Translations under genes and position numbers: made by a program
Shown here: positions 35,054 to 43,721 of the stretch, piece by piece
How positions within the stretch are numbered: the stretch's first letter is position 1
How the letters are laid out: every line of letters begins with the position of its first letter
From: CAIZGX01 sp044349305
GTDB taxonomy: Bacteria > Bacteroidota > Bacteroidia > Flavobacteriales_D > Sanyastnellaceae
Assembly (NCBI GenBank): GCA_044349305.1
Contig: JBIKRF010000003.1
Coordinates: 10,698-74,697 of the forward strand
Length of the DNA: 64,000 nt
Direction: 5' to 3'
Notes under the pieces: model-generated
Told to the model about the DNA's origin: nothing
Seen by the model: only the letters and a program-made list of their open reading frames with translations
Databases searched by the model: none

Positions 35054-36438
35054 TAGAATAAACTATAGGGTAACGAGGTGAAATGGGTGAGGAAGTAATG
35101 TCCTACACTGAAATAGATAATTAGTCCTACTATATCATTCGCTGTTGTGACGAAGGGTCCAGTAGCCAAAGCAGGGTCGATCTTTAATTTGTCTAACATC
35201 AGCGGGAAAAAGGTTCCGCTGATACTTGCGAAAATGATTACGCAGAATAATGCCAGTGATACTGTAAGGCTTAACAATAATTCGAAATGAAACAGTTGAC
35301 TTGCTAAGAAAATTAGGGCGCTACATACACTTGCGTTCAATAAGCCTACTCCAAATTCCTTCACTAATTTTTGCCAAACCGTTTCGTCAAATGCGCTTTG
35401 ATTCGCAAGGGCGCGAACAACAAGTGCCGCAGACTGAACTCCAACATTCCCTCCAGTAGCCGCAATAAGAGGCATAAAAACAGCCATGGCTGGATATTCT
35501 GTTATGTCGAAAACGCCAATGATATAGGCTCCGCTCATTCCCCCAATCATTCCGATCAACAACCACGGAAGTCTTGCGCGAGTGAGCGTCCATATGCTAT
35601 CGCTCGATTCAACGTCTTCAGAGATACCACTCGCCAATTGGTAATCGCGATTGGCTTCTTCTTGCATCAAATCGACCACGTCGTCAATGGTAATTCTTCC
35701 AACTAACTTTTGATCTTCATCGAGAACGGGAAGAACGACTAAGTCATATTTCTTCATGATGCGCATGACCTCATCGGCAGGCGTCTCAACTTCAACCGTT
35801 CTAACTTTTGATTCTTTGTATAATTCGCTCAGAGTTGTGCGCATGCTCGCAGAAGCGAAAATGAGCGCCTTCATGCTCAGTGTTCCAAGTAAATGATCTT
35901 CTTCGTCTACAACATAGATGGTGTAGATGTTATCGATGTCCTCCGCTTGTTTTCTCATTTCACGAATCGCCTGCGCAACGGTCCAGTATTGTTTTACTGT
36001 AACCATTTCCACAGCCATCAATGCCCCTGCCGTACCTTCGGCGTAGGTCATGAGGTCCATGATATCGCTCGCTTGCTCTTCGTCTTCAAGTAGGGCAATT
36101 ACCTCTTCTTGTTTTTCTTCACTTAAGCCCGCGAGTACGTCCGCCGCGTCATCGGAGTCAATGTTCTCAATTAACTCTTCGGCAATTTCACGGCTGGTAA
36201 GATTTGATAAAAGGGTCTCTTGAATGTCTTCATCCAATTCAAGCATTACATCTGCGGCAGTCTCTTCATCGAGAATGCGGTAGAGGTATACACCTTCTTG
36301 GGTAGGAAGCTCGTTTATGATTTCAGCAACGTCTGCTGGGTGAAGATCTTTGGTAAATTCGTGTACAGCACTATCCTTCCCTTCGCCTATCCATTTGCGG
36401 AGGTCTGCCAACAACTCTTTTGTAAGTTCGAACTGCAC
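35053..36438 (-). CDS. mgtE: Magnesium transporter MgtE
   Basis: 461 residues from a GTG at 36438, preceded by GGATTCCTCCCC. The N-terminal helical domain (1-130; HPADVAEIINELP), two CBS domains (about 135-260; IRVTIDDVVDLM-like GRITIDDVVDLM) and five membrane spans (about 285-455; PWLLIGMIGGMSGAYIIG, LPLIAATGGNVGVQSAALVVRAL in parts) give the full channel. Cytosolic Mg2+ binding to the N and CBS domains closes the pore. Upstream lies a clean TACCTTTG (36479-36486). Confidence 0.95.
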   Translation of the reverse strand: MQFELTKELLADLRKWIGEGKDSAVHEFTKDLHPADVAEIINELPTQEGVYLYRILDEETAADVMLELDEDIQETLLSNLTSREIAEELIENIDSDDAADVLAGLSEEKQEEVIALLEDEEQASDIMDLMTYAEGTAGALMAVEMVTVKQYWTVAQAIREMRKQAEDIDNIYTIYVVDEEDHLLGTLSMKALIFASASMRTTLSELYKESKVRTVEVETPADEVMRIMKKYDLVVLPVLDEDQKLVGRITIDDVVDLMQEEANRDYQLASGISEDVESSDSIWTLTRARLPWLLIGMIGGMSGAYIIGVFDITEYPAMAVFMPLIAATGGNVGVQSAALVVRALANQSAFDETVWQKLVKEFGVGLLNASVCSALIFLASQLFHFELLLSLTVSLALFCVIIFASISGTFFPLMLDKLKIDPALATGPFVTTANDIVGLIIYFSVGHYFLTHFTSLPYSLF

Positions 36439-36478
36439 GGGGAGGAATCCATTTAAAGGGTTAATTTTTTTACCACGG

Positions 36479-36486
36479 CAAAGGTA
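36479..36486 (-). promoter_or_regulatory. -7 element TACCTTTG of mgtE
   Basis: Minus-strand exact match to TAnnTTTG, 40 bases before the GTG start. No TTG stands at the usual distance. Confidence 0.42.
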
Positions 36487-36536
36487 AGTTATTTTTAACG
36501 TAACCTGATTTATATTCGCCTATCTAAATTTTGAAA

Positions 36537-39110
36537 ATGAAAAAGCATCTAGCATTGTTTGCAATTGTCCTTTCCGGAGTATTGGTACTTCCGGCATACG
36601 GAACGGTTGATCCTACTAAAAAGAAGAAAGAACCGGTAAAGAAAGAGGAGAAAAAGCCTGAAGATAAATTCGGTGATTTGGTTAAGAAGTGTAAAAAGAA
36701 GGAAGGTCTTCTAACTTTCTACACAGATACCGTAACGGGCAAAACGTATATTGAAATTCAGAAATCTCAGTTAAACCAAGAAATTATTTATTTCAATTAT
36801 ATTGAAAACGCACCGGTTGAAACCGGATATCACAAGGGCGCATTCGGCGATTCGAAGATTGTTGTTTTTAAAAAGAATTACGAGCGTTTAGAAATTGTTC
36901 AAGCGAACACAAATTTCTATTACGATCCTACAAACGCAATAAGCAAGGCTTCTTCTTCCAACATAAACAATCCGGTTTTAGCTTCAGAAAAAATTGAAGT
37001 GACAAGTCTAGATGGAAACAAGATGCTTATAGATGGTGACGCATTGTTACTCTCAGAGAAAATGCAACTTGTTAAAATGCCAGCACCACGCGGCGGAGAC
37101 GCTCCCCTTGGAAGCTTGAGCAAGGAAAAGTCGAAGGTCAATTCCATTCGCACGTACAAAGAGAATTCTGAAATTGTGGTTTCGTATGTGTACGAAACCA
37201 ATTCTCCAAACATAGGCGGAGAAGCAGTTGCAGATGGAAGAAACGTGACTGTTCAATACCAACATTCGTTCTTGTCAGTTCCACAAAACAACTTCAAGCC
37301 CCGTTTTGATGATCCTCGCATTGGCTATTTCACGACGCAAGTGAACGATATGACGGTAGCTTCAGCTACGCCATGGAGAGATGTAATTCATCGTTGGAAT
37401 TTGGAAAAGAAAAATCCAAATGAAAGTTTGAGCGAGCCCATTCAACCTATAATATTTTGGATGGAAAACACTACTCCGGTAGAGCTTCGCCCAATTATTA
37501 AAGAAGCTGTAGAGCGTTGGAATGTGGCCTTTGAAGCAGCAGGATTCAAGAATGCTATTGTTTGTATGCAGCAGCCCGATGATGCAACTTGGGATGCCGG
37601 AGATATCCGATACAACGTTTTGCGTTGGACATCAACACCTGCGCCACCTTTTGGTGGATATGGACCAAGTTTCGTTAATCCGCGTACCGGTGAGATTTTA
37701 GGTGCAGATATTATGTTAGAATGGGTGGCGTTAACCAATCGTGTTTATGCCGATCGCACTTTCCGTTTGAGTAACTCATTAACCGAAGAGCAAGAACAAT
37801 TATTGAAGGAAAAAGGTGCACGTAATCCATTCTTGTGTAACGCTGCAGCAATGAGCAACGAGCAATTAATTTTCGGGACAAGTGCCGCGAATGTTATGGG
37901 AGCTTCAGATTTGGAAAAGCAAGAAATTGTTCGTCAAATGCTTTACCGCTTAGTTCTTCATGAAGTTGGACATACCCTTGGTCTTACGCACAACATGCGC
38001 GCAAGTACGCTTCAATCTGTTGCAGATATCAAGAATGTCGAGAAGATTAATAAAGAAGGCTTAGCGAATTCTGTGATGGAATATCCAGCTTTCAACTATC
38101 AATTGAACCCTAAAGAACAAGCGCTTTATTGCGATGTGAAAGTTGGACCTTACGATAAATGGGTGATTGAATACGGATATAGCCAGGGGCTGCCAGATGA
38201 GCAAAAAGAAAAAGAGCGATTAGATAAAATTACAGCTAGAAGTACCGAACATCAGTTGGCATACGGAAACGATGCAGATGATATGCGCAGCGCTGGAAGA
38301 GGAATAGATCCCGATGTTAATATCTATGATTTATCGAATGATCCAGTTGCGTATGGTGTCGAGCGTTGCGAATTGGTGAAGGTGGTTCTGCCCAAGCTTA
38401 GAGAGCATTTGATTACTACGAATGAAAGCTACGCTGAATTGCTTCAGTCGTTTTTGATTGCAACAAAAGAGTATGGCATTCAAACCAATGTAATGACTCG
38501 TCAAATCGGAGGTGTTCATTACGATAGAGCCTATGCTGGACAAGGTTCTTCAGTTAGACCTTTGGAGCCAGTTTCCGAGGCAAGACAAAAAGAAGCCATG
38601 AATGCTCTTGCGAAATATGCCTTTGCTTCTGACGTTTGGAGCGAAGCGATTCCAACCTTCAATTACTTGCTTGATCAAAGAAGAGGCTTTGAACATTTCT
38701 CAAAAAGCGATGATCCGAAGATTCACGACCGCATTTTAGACATGCAATCTGAATGCTTGAATCACTTGATGCACCCACGTGTTCATCAAAGAATTATTGA
38801 TAGCTATTTGTATGGAAATACATACTCGATTGATGAGGTGATGTTCGATTTAACACAAGCTATTTTTGAATCTGATTTGAAAGGTGAAGTCAATACGATT
38901 CGTCAAAACCTACAAATTGAATACATACTCAGATTGATCGATATGCGTGATGTGAAAAACAGATACGACAATGTTTCTCAGGGAATAGCGCTAGCGGAAT
39001 TGAAACGCATTCAGAAAATGGAATCGGGTAATCTTGCAGGAAATGGACTAACGAAGGCGCACAGAGCCCATGTTGTTCAATTGATTGAAGACGCGCTAAG
39101 CGCGAAATAA
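36537..39110 (+). CDS. Secreted zinc metalloprotease, DUF5117/DUF4953 type
   Basis: 857 residues from ATG 36537 (MKKHLALFAIVLSGVLVLPAYG, signal peptide); a TTG two codons earlier is not needed. A lysine-rich stretch (KKKKEPVKKEEKKPEDK, about 28-45) precedes a large beta-rich region and then the met-zincin core: LHEVGHTLGLTHN with two zinc His and the Glu near residue 478, and the Met-turn in NSVMEYPAFNY. The C-terminal 300 residues are helical. Such proteins are secreted peptidases of Bacteroidota with unknown substrates. A strong terminator follows. Confidence 0.92.
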   Translation: MKKHLALFAIVLSGVLVLPAYGTVDPTKKKKEPVKKEEKKPEDKFGDLVKKCKKKEGLLTFYTDTVTGKTYIEIQKSQLNQEIIYFNYIENAPVETGYHKGAFGDSKIVVFKKNYERLEIVQANTNFYYDPTNAISKASSSNINNPVLASEKIEVTSLDGNKMLIDGDALLLSEKMQLVKMPAPRGGDAPLGSLSKEKSKVNSIRTYKENSEIVVSYVYETNSPNIGGEAVADGRNVTVQYQHSFLSVPQNNFKPRFDDPRIGYFTTQVNDMTVASATPWRDVIHRWNLEKKNPNESLSEPIQPIIFWMENTTPVELRPIIKEAVERWNVAFEAAGFKNAIVCMQQPDDATWDAGDIRYNVLRWTSTPAPPFGGYGPSFVNPRTGEILGADIMLEWVALTNRVYADRTFRLSNSLTEEQEQLLKEKGARNPFLCNAAAMSNEQLIFGTSAANVMGASDLEKQEIVRQMLYRLVLHEVGHTLGLTHNMRASTLQSVADIKNVEKINKEGLANSVMEYPAFNYQLNPKEQALYCDVKVGPYDKWVIEYGYSQGLPDEQKEKERLDKITARSTEHQLAYGNDADDMRSAGRGIDPDVNIYDLSNDPVAYGVERCELVKVVLPKLREHLITTNESYAELLQSFLIATKEYGIQTNVMTRQIGGVHYDRAYAGQGSSVRPLEPVSEARQKEAMNALAKYAFASDVWSEAIPTFNYLLDQRRGFEHFSKSDDPKIHDRILDMQSECLNHLMHPRVHQRIIDSYLYGNTYSIDEVMFDLTQAIFESDLKGEVNTIRQNLQIEYILRLIDMRDVKNRYDNVSQGIALAELKRIQKMESGNLAGNGLTKAHRAHVVQLIEDALSAK

Positions 39111-39113
39111 GAG

Positions 39114-39818
39114 TTAAAGAATTCTGCGAATGAGGCGAAGGTTATGCGAATAACCTTCGCTTTTTTTATTGATACCTTGATGGTCTAGGACGTCAATTCG
39201 AAGTTCTCCGGATGCGTGAAGTATTTCGAAACTTCCATCGTTTTCTAGGATTATTCCAACGTGCGTAATTCTTCCGTCTGCATTGTCAAAGAAAGCAAGA
39301 TCTCCTGTCTTTGCTTCCGTAAGTAACATTACATCGTTTCCTTCTGTGGCTTGCTGATAGGCGTCGCGTTTCAGCGCTCGACCAATGGTTTTGAAAAACG
39401 ATTGCGTAAATCCGGAACAGTCATAACCAAAATTTGTCTTTCCTCCCCAAACATAAGGGACCCCGATGTATGTTTTGAATAATGCAAGCGCATCATTGAG
39501 TGATAAGATTTGACTTGGAAAATCCTCAGGGACAAAAGCCCCAATAGGCATGAGAATGTGTTTATTCTCGAATGATTGAAGCACACTTGGAAAAGCAAAA
39601 ACACGCGTAGTTTCTACTTCGAAAACTTGCGGAGAGAATTGTTTTTTGTCTATCCAACCTCGGTATTGATCAAAGCTCGTTTCAATAAAGTACCATTTTT
39701 CATTTTCCTCTAATACTTCATAGGCCTCCCCAAAAATAAGTTGACTAACTTGTTCACTGCGATCAGATGCTTCTGCGCGCATGGGAATAAATGAAAGAAG
39801 ACATTGTCCGTTTACCAT
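39114..39818 (-). CDS. NlpC/P60 cell-wall hydrolase with SH3-like domains
   Basis: 234 residues without a clear signal peptide. Residues 1-60 look like a bacterial SH3 domain (ASDRSEQVSQLIFGEAYEVLEE), about 65-110 a second SH3-like part, and 113-234 the NlpC/P60 peptidase with Cys134 (GYDCSGFTQ), His186 (ITHVGII) and His201 (ILHASG). It cleaves the D-Glu to diaminopimelate bond in stem peptides. The absence of a signal suggests a cytoplasmic muropeptide-recycling role. The last codons include the terminator of the opposing protease gene. Confidence 0.9.
   Translation of the reverse strand: MVNGQCLLSFIPMRAEASDRSEQVSQLIFGEAYEVLEENEKWYFIETSFDQYRGWIDKKQFSPQVFEVETTRVFAFPSVLQSFENKHILMPIGAFVPEDFPSQILSLNDALALFKTYIGVPYVWGGKTNFGYDCSGFTQSFFKTIGRALKRDAYQQATEGNDVMLLTEAKTGDLAFFDNADGRITHVGIILENDGSFEILHASGELRIDVLDHQGINKKSEGYSHNLRLIRRIL
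39135..39167 (+). terminator. Terminator of the metalloprotease inside the NlpC/P60 gene
   Basis: GCGAAGGTTAT and ATAACCTTCGC form a perfect 11-base stem with a GCGA loop, then TTTTTTTATT. The whole element lies within the minus-strand NlpC/P60 reading frame (codons for GYSHNLRLIRRIL). Confidence 0.9.
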
Positions 39819-39907
39819 GTCCCAAATTTGATAATAAAATACCCTTTTTTTATTTTAAATGATTGTCAATTATTCAATGTTGAATGTGAATGGTTGGAAG
39901 AAAAGTG

Positions 39908-39915
39908 TACATTTG
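39908..39915 (+). promoter_or_regulatory. -7 element TACATTTG before the pterin dehydratase
   Basis: Exact TAnnTTTG match 16 bases before ATG 39932. The nearest TTG (39880-39882) is 25 bases away, slightly long. Confidence 0.5.
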
Positions 39916-39931
39916 GGAAAATTAAAGCACT

Positions 39932-40165
39932 ATGTGGCGCGAATTGGACAATAAACTCGTTAGAGAATTTCGTTTCAAAGACTTCCAAGAAGCATTTACT
40001 TTCTTAACCAGAGTTGCATTCTTGGCGGAAAAACATGGTCATCATCCAGCATGGTTTAACGTTTACAATTATGTGCGTGTTGAATTAAGTACGCACGACG
40101 CTGGAGATGTAGTTACAGAAAGAGATCGCAGATTGGCTGTTGCCATTGATGAAATTCTTCAATAA
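39932..40165 (+). CDS. 4a-hydroxytetrahydrobiopterin dehydratase (PCD)
   Basis: 77 residues, the short Bacteroidota form. It dehydrates pterin-4a-carbinolamine, regenerating the cofactor of aromatic amino acid hydroxylases. The motif KHGHHPAWFNVYNYVRVELS has His37, His38 and Pro39, followed by THDAGDVVTERDRRLA. No hydroxylase lies nearby. It has its own -7 element. Confidence 0.93.
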   Translation: MWRELDNKLVREFRFKDFQEAFTFLTRVAFLAEKHGHHPAWFNVYNYVRVELSTHDAGDVVTERDRRLAVAIDEILQ

Positions 40166-40236
40166 TAGCGGAACTTTCATAGTTAAGCGCTAAATTCGCG
40201 GCTGAAAGTAAATCTTTCAATAGGAAATCATTTTTT

Positions 40237-41331
40237 ATGACTCAACAAAACAGCTCTGCAGAAATGTCTGCAGTTACCGAAAGAATGGCGTTGCATAACC
40301 ACGAGCAAGTGGTCTTTTGTCAAGACAATGCAACCGGATTAAAAGCCATCGTAGCAATTCACAACACAACATTAGGACCTGCAGTCGGCGGAACGCGCAT
40401 GTGGATGTATGCCTCTGAAGGCGATGCATTGACAGATGTTCTTCGTCTTTCTCGTGGAATGACCTACAAAAGTGCACTTGCCGGTTTGAACATCGGTGGA
40501 GGTAAAGCTGTGATTATCGCAGATTCTAAAAAAGATAAAAACGAAGCGCTCATGCGCAGCTTCGGAAAATTCGTAGACGGTTTAGGTGGAAGATACATTA
40601 CCGCAGAAGATGTGGGTATCGGAACACGCGACATGGAATACGTGAAAATGGAAACTGATCACGTAGTTGGTTTGCCAGATTATATGGGCGGCGGCGGAGA
40701 TCCAAGTCCTGTTACTGCTTACGGGGTTTACATGGGAATGAAGGCCAGTGTTAAAGATCAAACAGGAAGCGATTCGCTTGCGGGAAAGACCATCGTGGTT
40801 CAAGGTGTAGGTCACGTAGGTGAATACCTCGTTGAGTATTTGGTGAAAGAAAACGCTCACGTTATCATTACCGATATATACGAAGACAGAGTAAACGATG
40901 TAGTGAAAAAGTATGGTGTTAAAGCCATTCTTCCATCAGAAGTTTACACGACTCCAATGGACATCTACAGCCCTTGCGCACTTGGCGCAACCGTTAACAA
41001 AGAAACCTTGGAGCAATTGTCTTGTGGAATTATTTGCGGTGCAGCAAACAACCAATTGGCAATTGAAACGGAAGACGGTCAACGCGTTTTGGATAAAGGA
41101 ATTTTATATGCTCCTGATTATTTGGTGAACGCAGGTGGAATCATCAACTGCTACTGGGAAATTGTAGGCTACAACCGTCAGGCTTCTCTTGCGCAGGCAG
41201 AGCAGATCTACGACACAACGCTTAAGATTTATTCAGCTTCTAAAGAAAAGGGAATTCCTTCTTACTTGGCGGCGAATCAAATGGCAGAGCAACGCATTCA
41301 ATCGATTGCGAATATTAAAACTAGATATTGA
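40237..41331 (+). CDS. Leucine dehydrogenase (Glu/Leu/Phe/Val family)
   Basis: 364 residues. It reversibly deaminates branched-chain amino acids to 2-oxo acids with NAD. The catalytic lysines lie in GMTYKSALAGLNIGGGKAVI and the Asp in ITAEDVGIGTRDMEY; the Rossmann motif is VVQGVGHVGEYLVEYL. PVTAYGVYMGMKA and NNQLA complete the family pattern. TAAATTCG (40191-40198) is one base from a -7 element. It is followed by nusB after 16 bases. Confidence 0.93.
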   Translation: MTQQNSSAEMSAVTERMALHNHEQVVFCQDNATGLKAIVAIHNTTLGPAVGGTRMWMYASEGDALTDVLRLSRGMTYKSALAGLNIGGGKAVIIADSKKDKNEALMRSFGKFVDGLGGRYITAEDVGIGTRDMEYVKMETDHVVGLPDYMGGGGDPSPVTAYGVYMGMKASVKDQTGSDSLAGKTIVVQGVGHVGEYLVEYLVKENAHVIITDIYEDRVNDVVKKYGVKAILPSEVYTTPMDIYSPCALGATVNKETLEQLSCGIICGAANNQLAIETEDGQRVLDKGILYAPDYLVNAGGIINCYWEIVGYNRQASLAQAEQIYDTTLKIYSASKEKGIPSYLAANQMAEQRIQSIANIKTRY

Positions 41332-41347
41332 TTAGAGGGGAGAGATT

Positions 41348-42289
41348 ATGCTAAACAGAAGACACATACGAATTAAAGTTTTACAGGTATTATTTGCCTA
41401 TTACAATGACGAAGAGCCGAACGCGGCTTCTTACGAGAAAATGCTTTTTGAAAGCGTGAATCGTTTCAGAGATTTGTATGTAGCCTTCATTCAGTTAATG
41501 GTGGAAATGCATTCGCTTTCAATTGAGAAAATTGAAGCAGGAATGAATAAGAAACTTCCGAGCCACGAAGATCTTCACCCAAACACGAAGTTCGCGGCGA
41601 ATGCGGTATTACGGATTTTGTCTCACAGCAAATCGTTGGAAAAAGCCATGAAGGATAACCACCTGAAGTGGACTGAAAATCGCGATTTGTTGAAGCAAAT
41701 GTTCAAGGACATTCAGGATTGCGAAGAATACCAAGCCTACCTGGCGAGCGAGGAGCGTGGCTTTGAACACGACAAAGAGATTGTGGTGAAGTTGTTCAAA
41801 CGTCACCTGGTGAACTTCGAGTTAATGCATGATTATCTTGAAGATCAAGGTATTTTTTGGAACGATGATTTAGACCTTACGGCAAGTATGGTTTTGCGTT
41901 CATTGAAGTCAATTAAAGAGACAGATACCGATATTGAATTTCTTCCTTTGTGGAAGGAAGGAGACGAGGAGGAAGAGTTTTGCAGACAGTTATTCCGCAA
42001 AACACTTGCAACAGGTTCAGACACAAAAGAACGTGTCTCTCTCGTTACCCCTAATTGGGAAACCGATCGTATTGCAATCATGGATTTAGTGTTGTTGAAA
42101 ATGGCTATTGCAGAAGCAATCTATTTTGAAAGCATTCCAACGAAGGTTACCATGAACGAATACATTGAATTGGCGAAGTTCTATAGCACGCCAAAGTCTG
42201 CGACATTCATTAACGGTGTGTTGGATACCATTATGCCGAAAATGGTGGAAGAAGGGAAAATCAAAAAGATTGGAAGAGGATTGATTTAA
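41348..42289 (+). CDS. nusB: Transcription antitermination factor NusB, long Bacteroidota form
   Basis: 313 residues, more than twice the E. coli protein. The canonical NusB domain is the C-terminal third (WETDRIAIMDLVLLKMAIAEAIYFESIPTKVTMNEYIELAKFYSTPKSATFINGVLD, read in parts). The first 30 residues (RRHIRIKVLQVLFAYY) look like a broken first helix of NusB, with a long helical insert between. The extra region is typical of this phylum. NusB binds boxA RNA with NusE during rRNA transcription. It is seven bases before miaA. Confidence 0.9.
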   Translation: MLNRRHIRIKVLQVLFAYYNDEEPNAASYEKMLFESVNRFRDLYVAFIQLMVEMHSLSIEKIEAGMNKKLPSHEDLHPNTKFAANAVLRILSHSKSLEKAMKDNHLKWTENRDLLKQMFKDIQDCEEYQAYLASEERGFEHDKEIVVKLFKRHLVNFELMHDYLEDQGIFWNDDLDLTASMVLRSLKSIKETDTDIEFLPLWKEGDEEEEFCRQLFRKTLATGSDTKERVSLVTPNWETDRIAIMDLVLLKMAIAEAIYFESIPTKVTMNEYIELAKFYSTPKSATFINGVLDTIMPKMVEEGKIKKIGRGLI

Positions 42290-42295
42290 TCATCA

Positions 42296-43192
42296 ATGAA
42301 AACGGTCATCGCTATTTCAGGACCTACGGGTGTAGGTAAAACAGCTTTAGCCATTTCATTAGCCAATCATTTTCAAACTGAAATTATTTCCTGCGACTCA
42401 CGTCAATTTTACAAGGAAATGTCCATAGGTGTTGCTTGTCCTTCAATGGAAGAGCTGAATGCTGCACGACATCATTTTATTTCTTTTTTATCTGTTGAAG
42501 AAGAATACACCGCGGGTATGTTTTCACGCGATGCTAGGGCCAAAATTCAAGAGATGTTTCAATCGAATGAAGTTGTAGTCGTTGTTGGTGGAAGTATGCT
42601 TTATATGGACGCCTTGCTATACGGCTTGGATGAATTACCCGGAGACAAGGAAATTAGAAATGCGCTAAATCAACGATGTGAATTAGAAGGTCTTTTAGTT
42701 CTAGTGGAAGAACTAAAAGCGAAAGATCCCGATTTCGCAGCAAGTGTTGATTTAGAAAACGCACATCGTGTTATTCGTGCGTTGGAAGTCATTCAAATCA
42801 CAGGCAAACCCTTCTCCGAATTACGCACGAAATCGAGCGAGGCTATTGACGCGAAAATTATTCACGTGTTTCTTTCTGGCGAACGTGAATGGGTTTATGA
42901 TCGAATCAATAGGCGTGTAGATGGAATGGTGAAAGAGGGGTTGTTCGAAGAGGTGCAAGGGCTTCAATCCATGCAACATCTTCAATCTTTAAACACTGTA
43001 GGTTACAAGGAGATATTTAAATATATCGAAGGTTCTTGTTCGAAGGACGAGGCCATTGTTGAGATAAAGAAGAACACAAGAAATTACGCCAAGCGACAAA
43101 TGACGTGGTATCGAAACAAGCCGCATGTGCTTCAATTCGATGTTCAGAAGGGAGATGTTTCCGCAAAGATTATTTCTTTGCTTTCGAACTAA
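42296..43192 (+). CDS. miaA: tRNA dimethylallyltransferase
   Basis: 298 residues. It adds a dimethylallyl group to A37 of tRNAs reading UNN codons. P loop GPTGVGKTALAIS (residues 8-20), the catalytic Asp in SCDSRQFYKEM, the RVIRALEV tRNA-binding part and the basic C-terminal NYAKRQMTWYRNKP are present. It follows nusB closely and overlaps the next, opposing gene by 23 bases. Confidence 0.95.
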   Translation: MKTVIAISGPTGVGKTALAISLANHFQTEIISCDSRQFYKEMSIGVACPSMEELNAARHHFISFLSVEEEYTAGMFSRDARAKIQEMFQSNEVVVVVGGSMLYMDALLYGLDELPGDKEIRNALNQRCELEGLLVLVEELKAKDPDFAASVDLENAHRVIRALEVIQITGKPFSELRTKSSEAIDAKIIHVFLSGEREWVYDRINRRVDGMVKEGLFEEVQGLQSMQHLQSLNTVGYKEIFKYIEGSCSKDEAIVEIKKNTRNYAKRQMTWYRNKPHVLQFDVQKGDVSAKIISLLSN

Positions 43193-43718
43193 AGGCTTTC
43201 TCCTTTGTAATCTCTAGTTTAAGAATTAATTTCGAACTGTATCGCTTCCAGGCAGGCGTTCCAATGTCTTTCACGAGTTCAATTCCAGCAATAATTTCAT
43301 CATACAACTCGGGGTAGGACTTCGCTGCACGCATAACCCAATGAATCGCATGAAGCCTTTCTGCTGTCTCAACATCGAACGAACTCAGCGTGCAGAAGGC
43401 TCTTTCGAGCATTCTGCCGTCTTGCTCTTCCGTAAGTTCAAGGTTGTATAAAATGCCAAAAGACTCTCTGCGAACAGAAGAGTCTTTTGAGTGTGTAACC
43501 AAGTCATAGAAATAATCTCGAAGGGGCTGAACCGAAGCGGCATTCTTCTGCGAAAGATGATCAAGAATCCAAACGCCTTTGCGTTGCTGCGTTTGCGTCA
43601 ACTCGTTGAATTCAGAAATAAATTGCTTTATTTCATTAGGCTTTGCATTCCACATTTCCACATAAACATCTACTTCATTTCGAAGCATGCCTGTGCGCAA
43701 ATAGTCGAAGTGACTCAC
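43170..43718 (-). CDS. HEAT-like helical protein of unknown function
   Basis: 182 residues from a GTG at 43718 (MSHFDYLRTGMLRNEVDVYV). All-helical, with a repeat-like spacing of RKGVWILDHLS, RRESFGILYNL and RLHAIHWVMRAAKSYPELYDEI, which resembles the small HEAT-like proteins that are often mislabelled adenylosuccinate lyase in Flavobacteriales; it has no lyase active site. It starts three bases after the TlpA-like gene stop and is surely co-transcribed. Its last 23 bases overlap miaA antisense. Confidence 0.62.
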   Translation of the reverse strand: MSHFDYLRTGMLRNEVDVYVEMWNAKPNEIKQFISEFNELTQTQQRKGVWILDHLSQKNAASVQPLRDYFYDLVTHSKDSSVRRESFGILYNLELTEEQDGRMLERAFCTLSSFDVETAERLHAIHWVMRAAKSYPELYDEIIAGIELVKDIGTPAWKRYSSKLILKLEITKEKAFSSKAKK

Positions 43719-43721
43719 TGT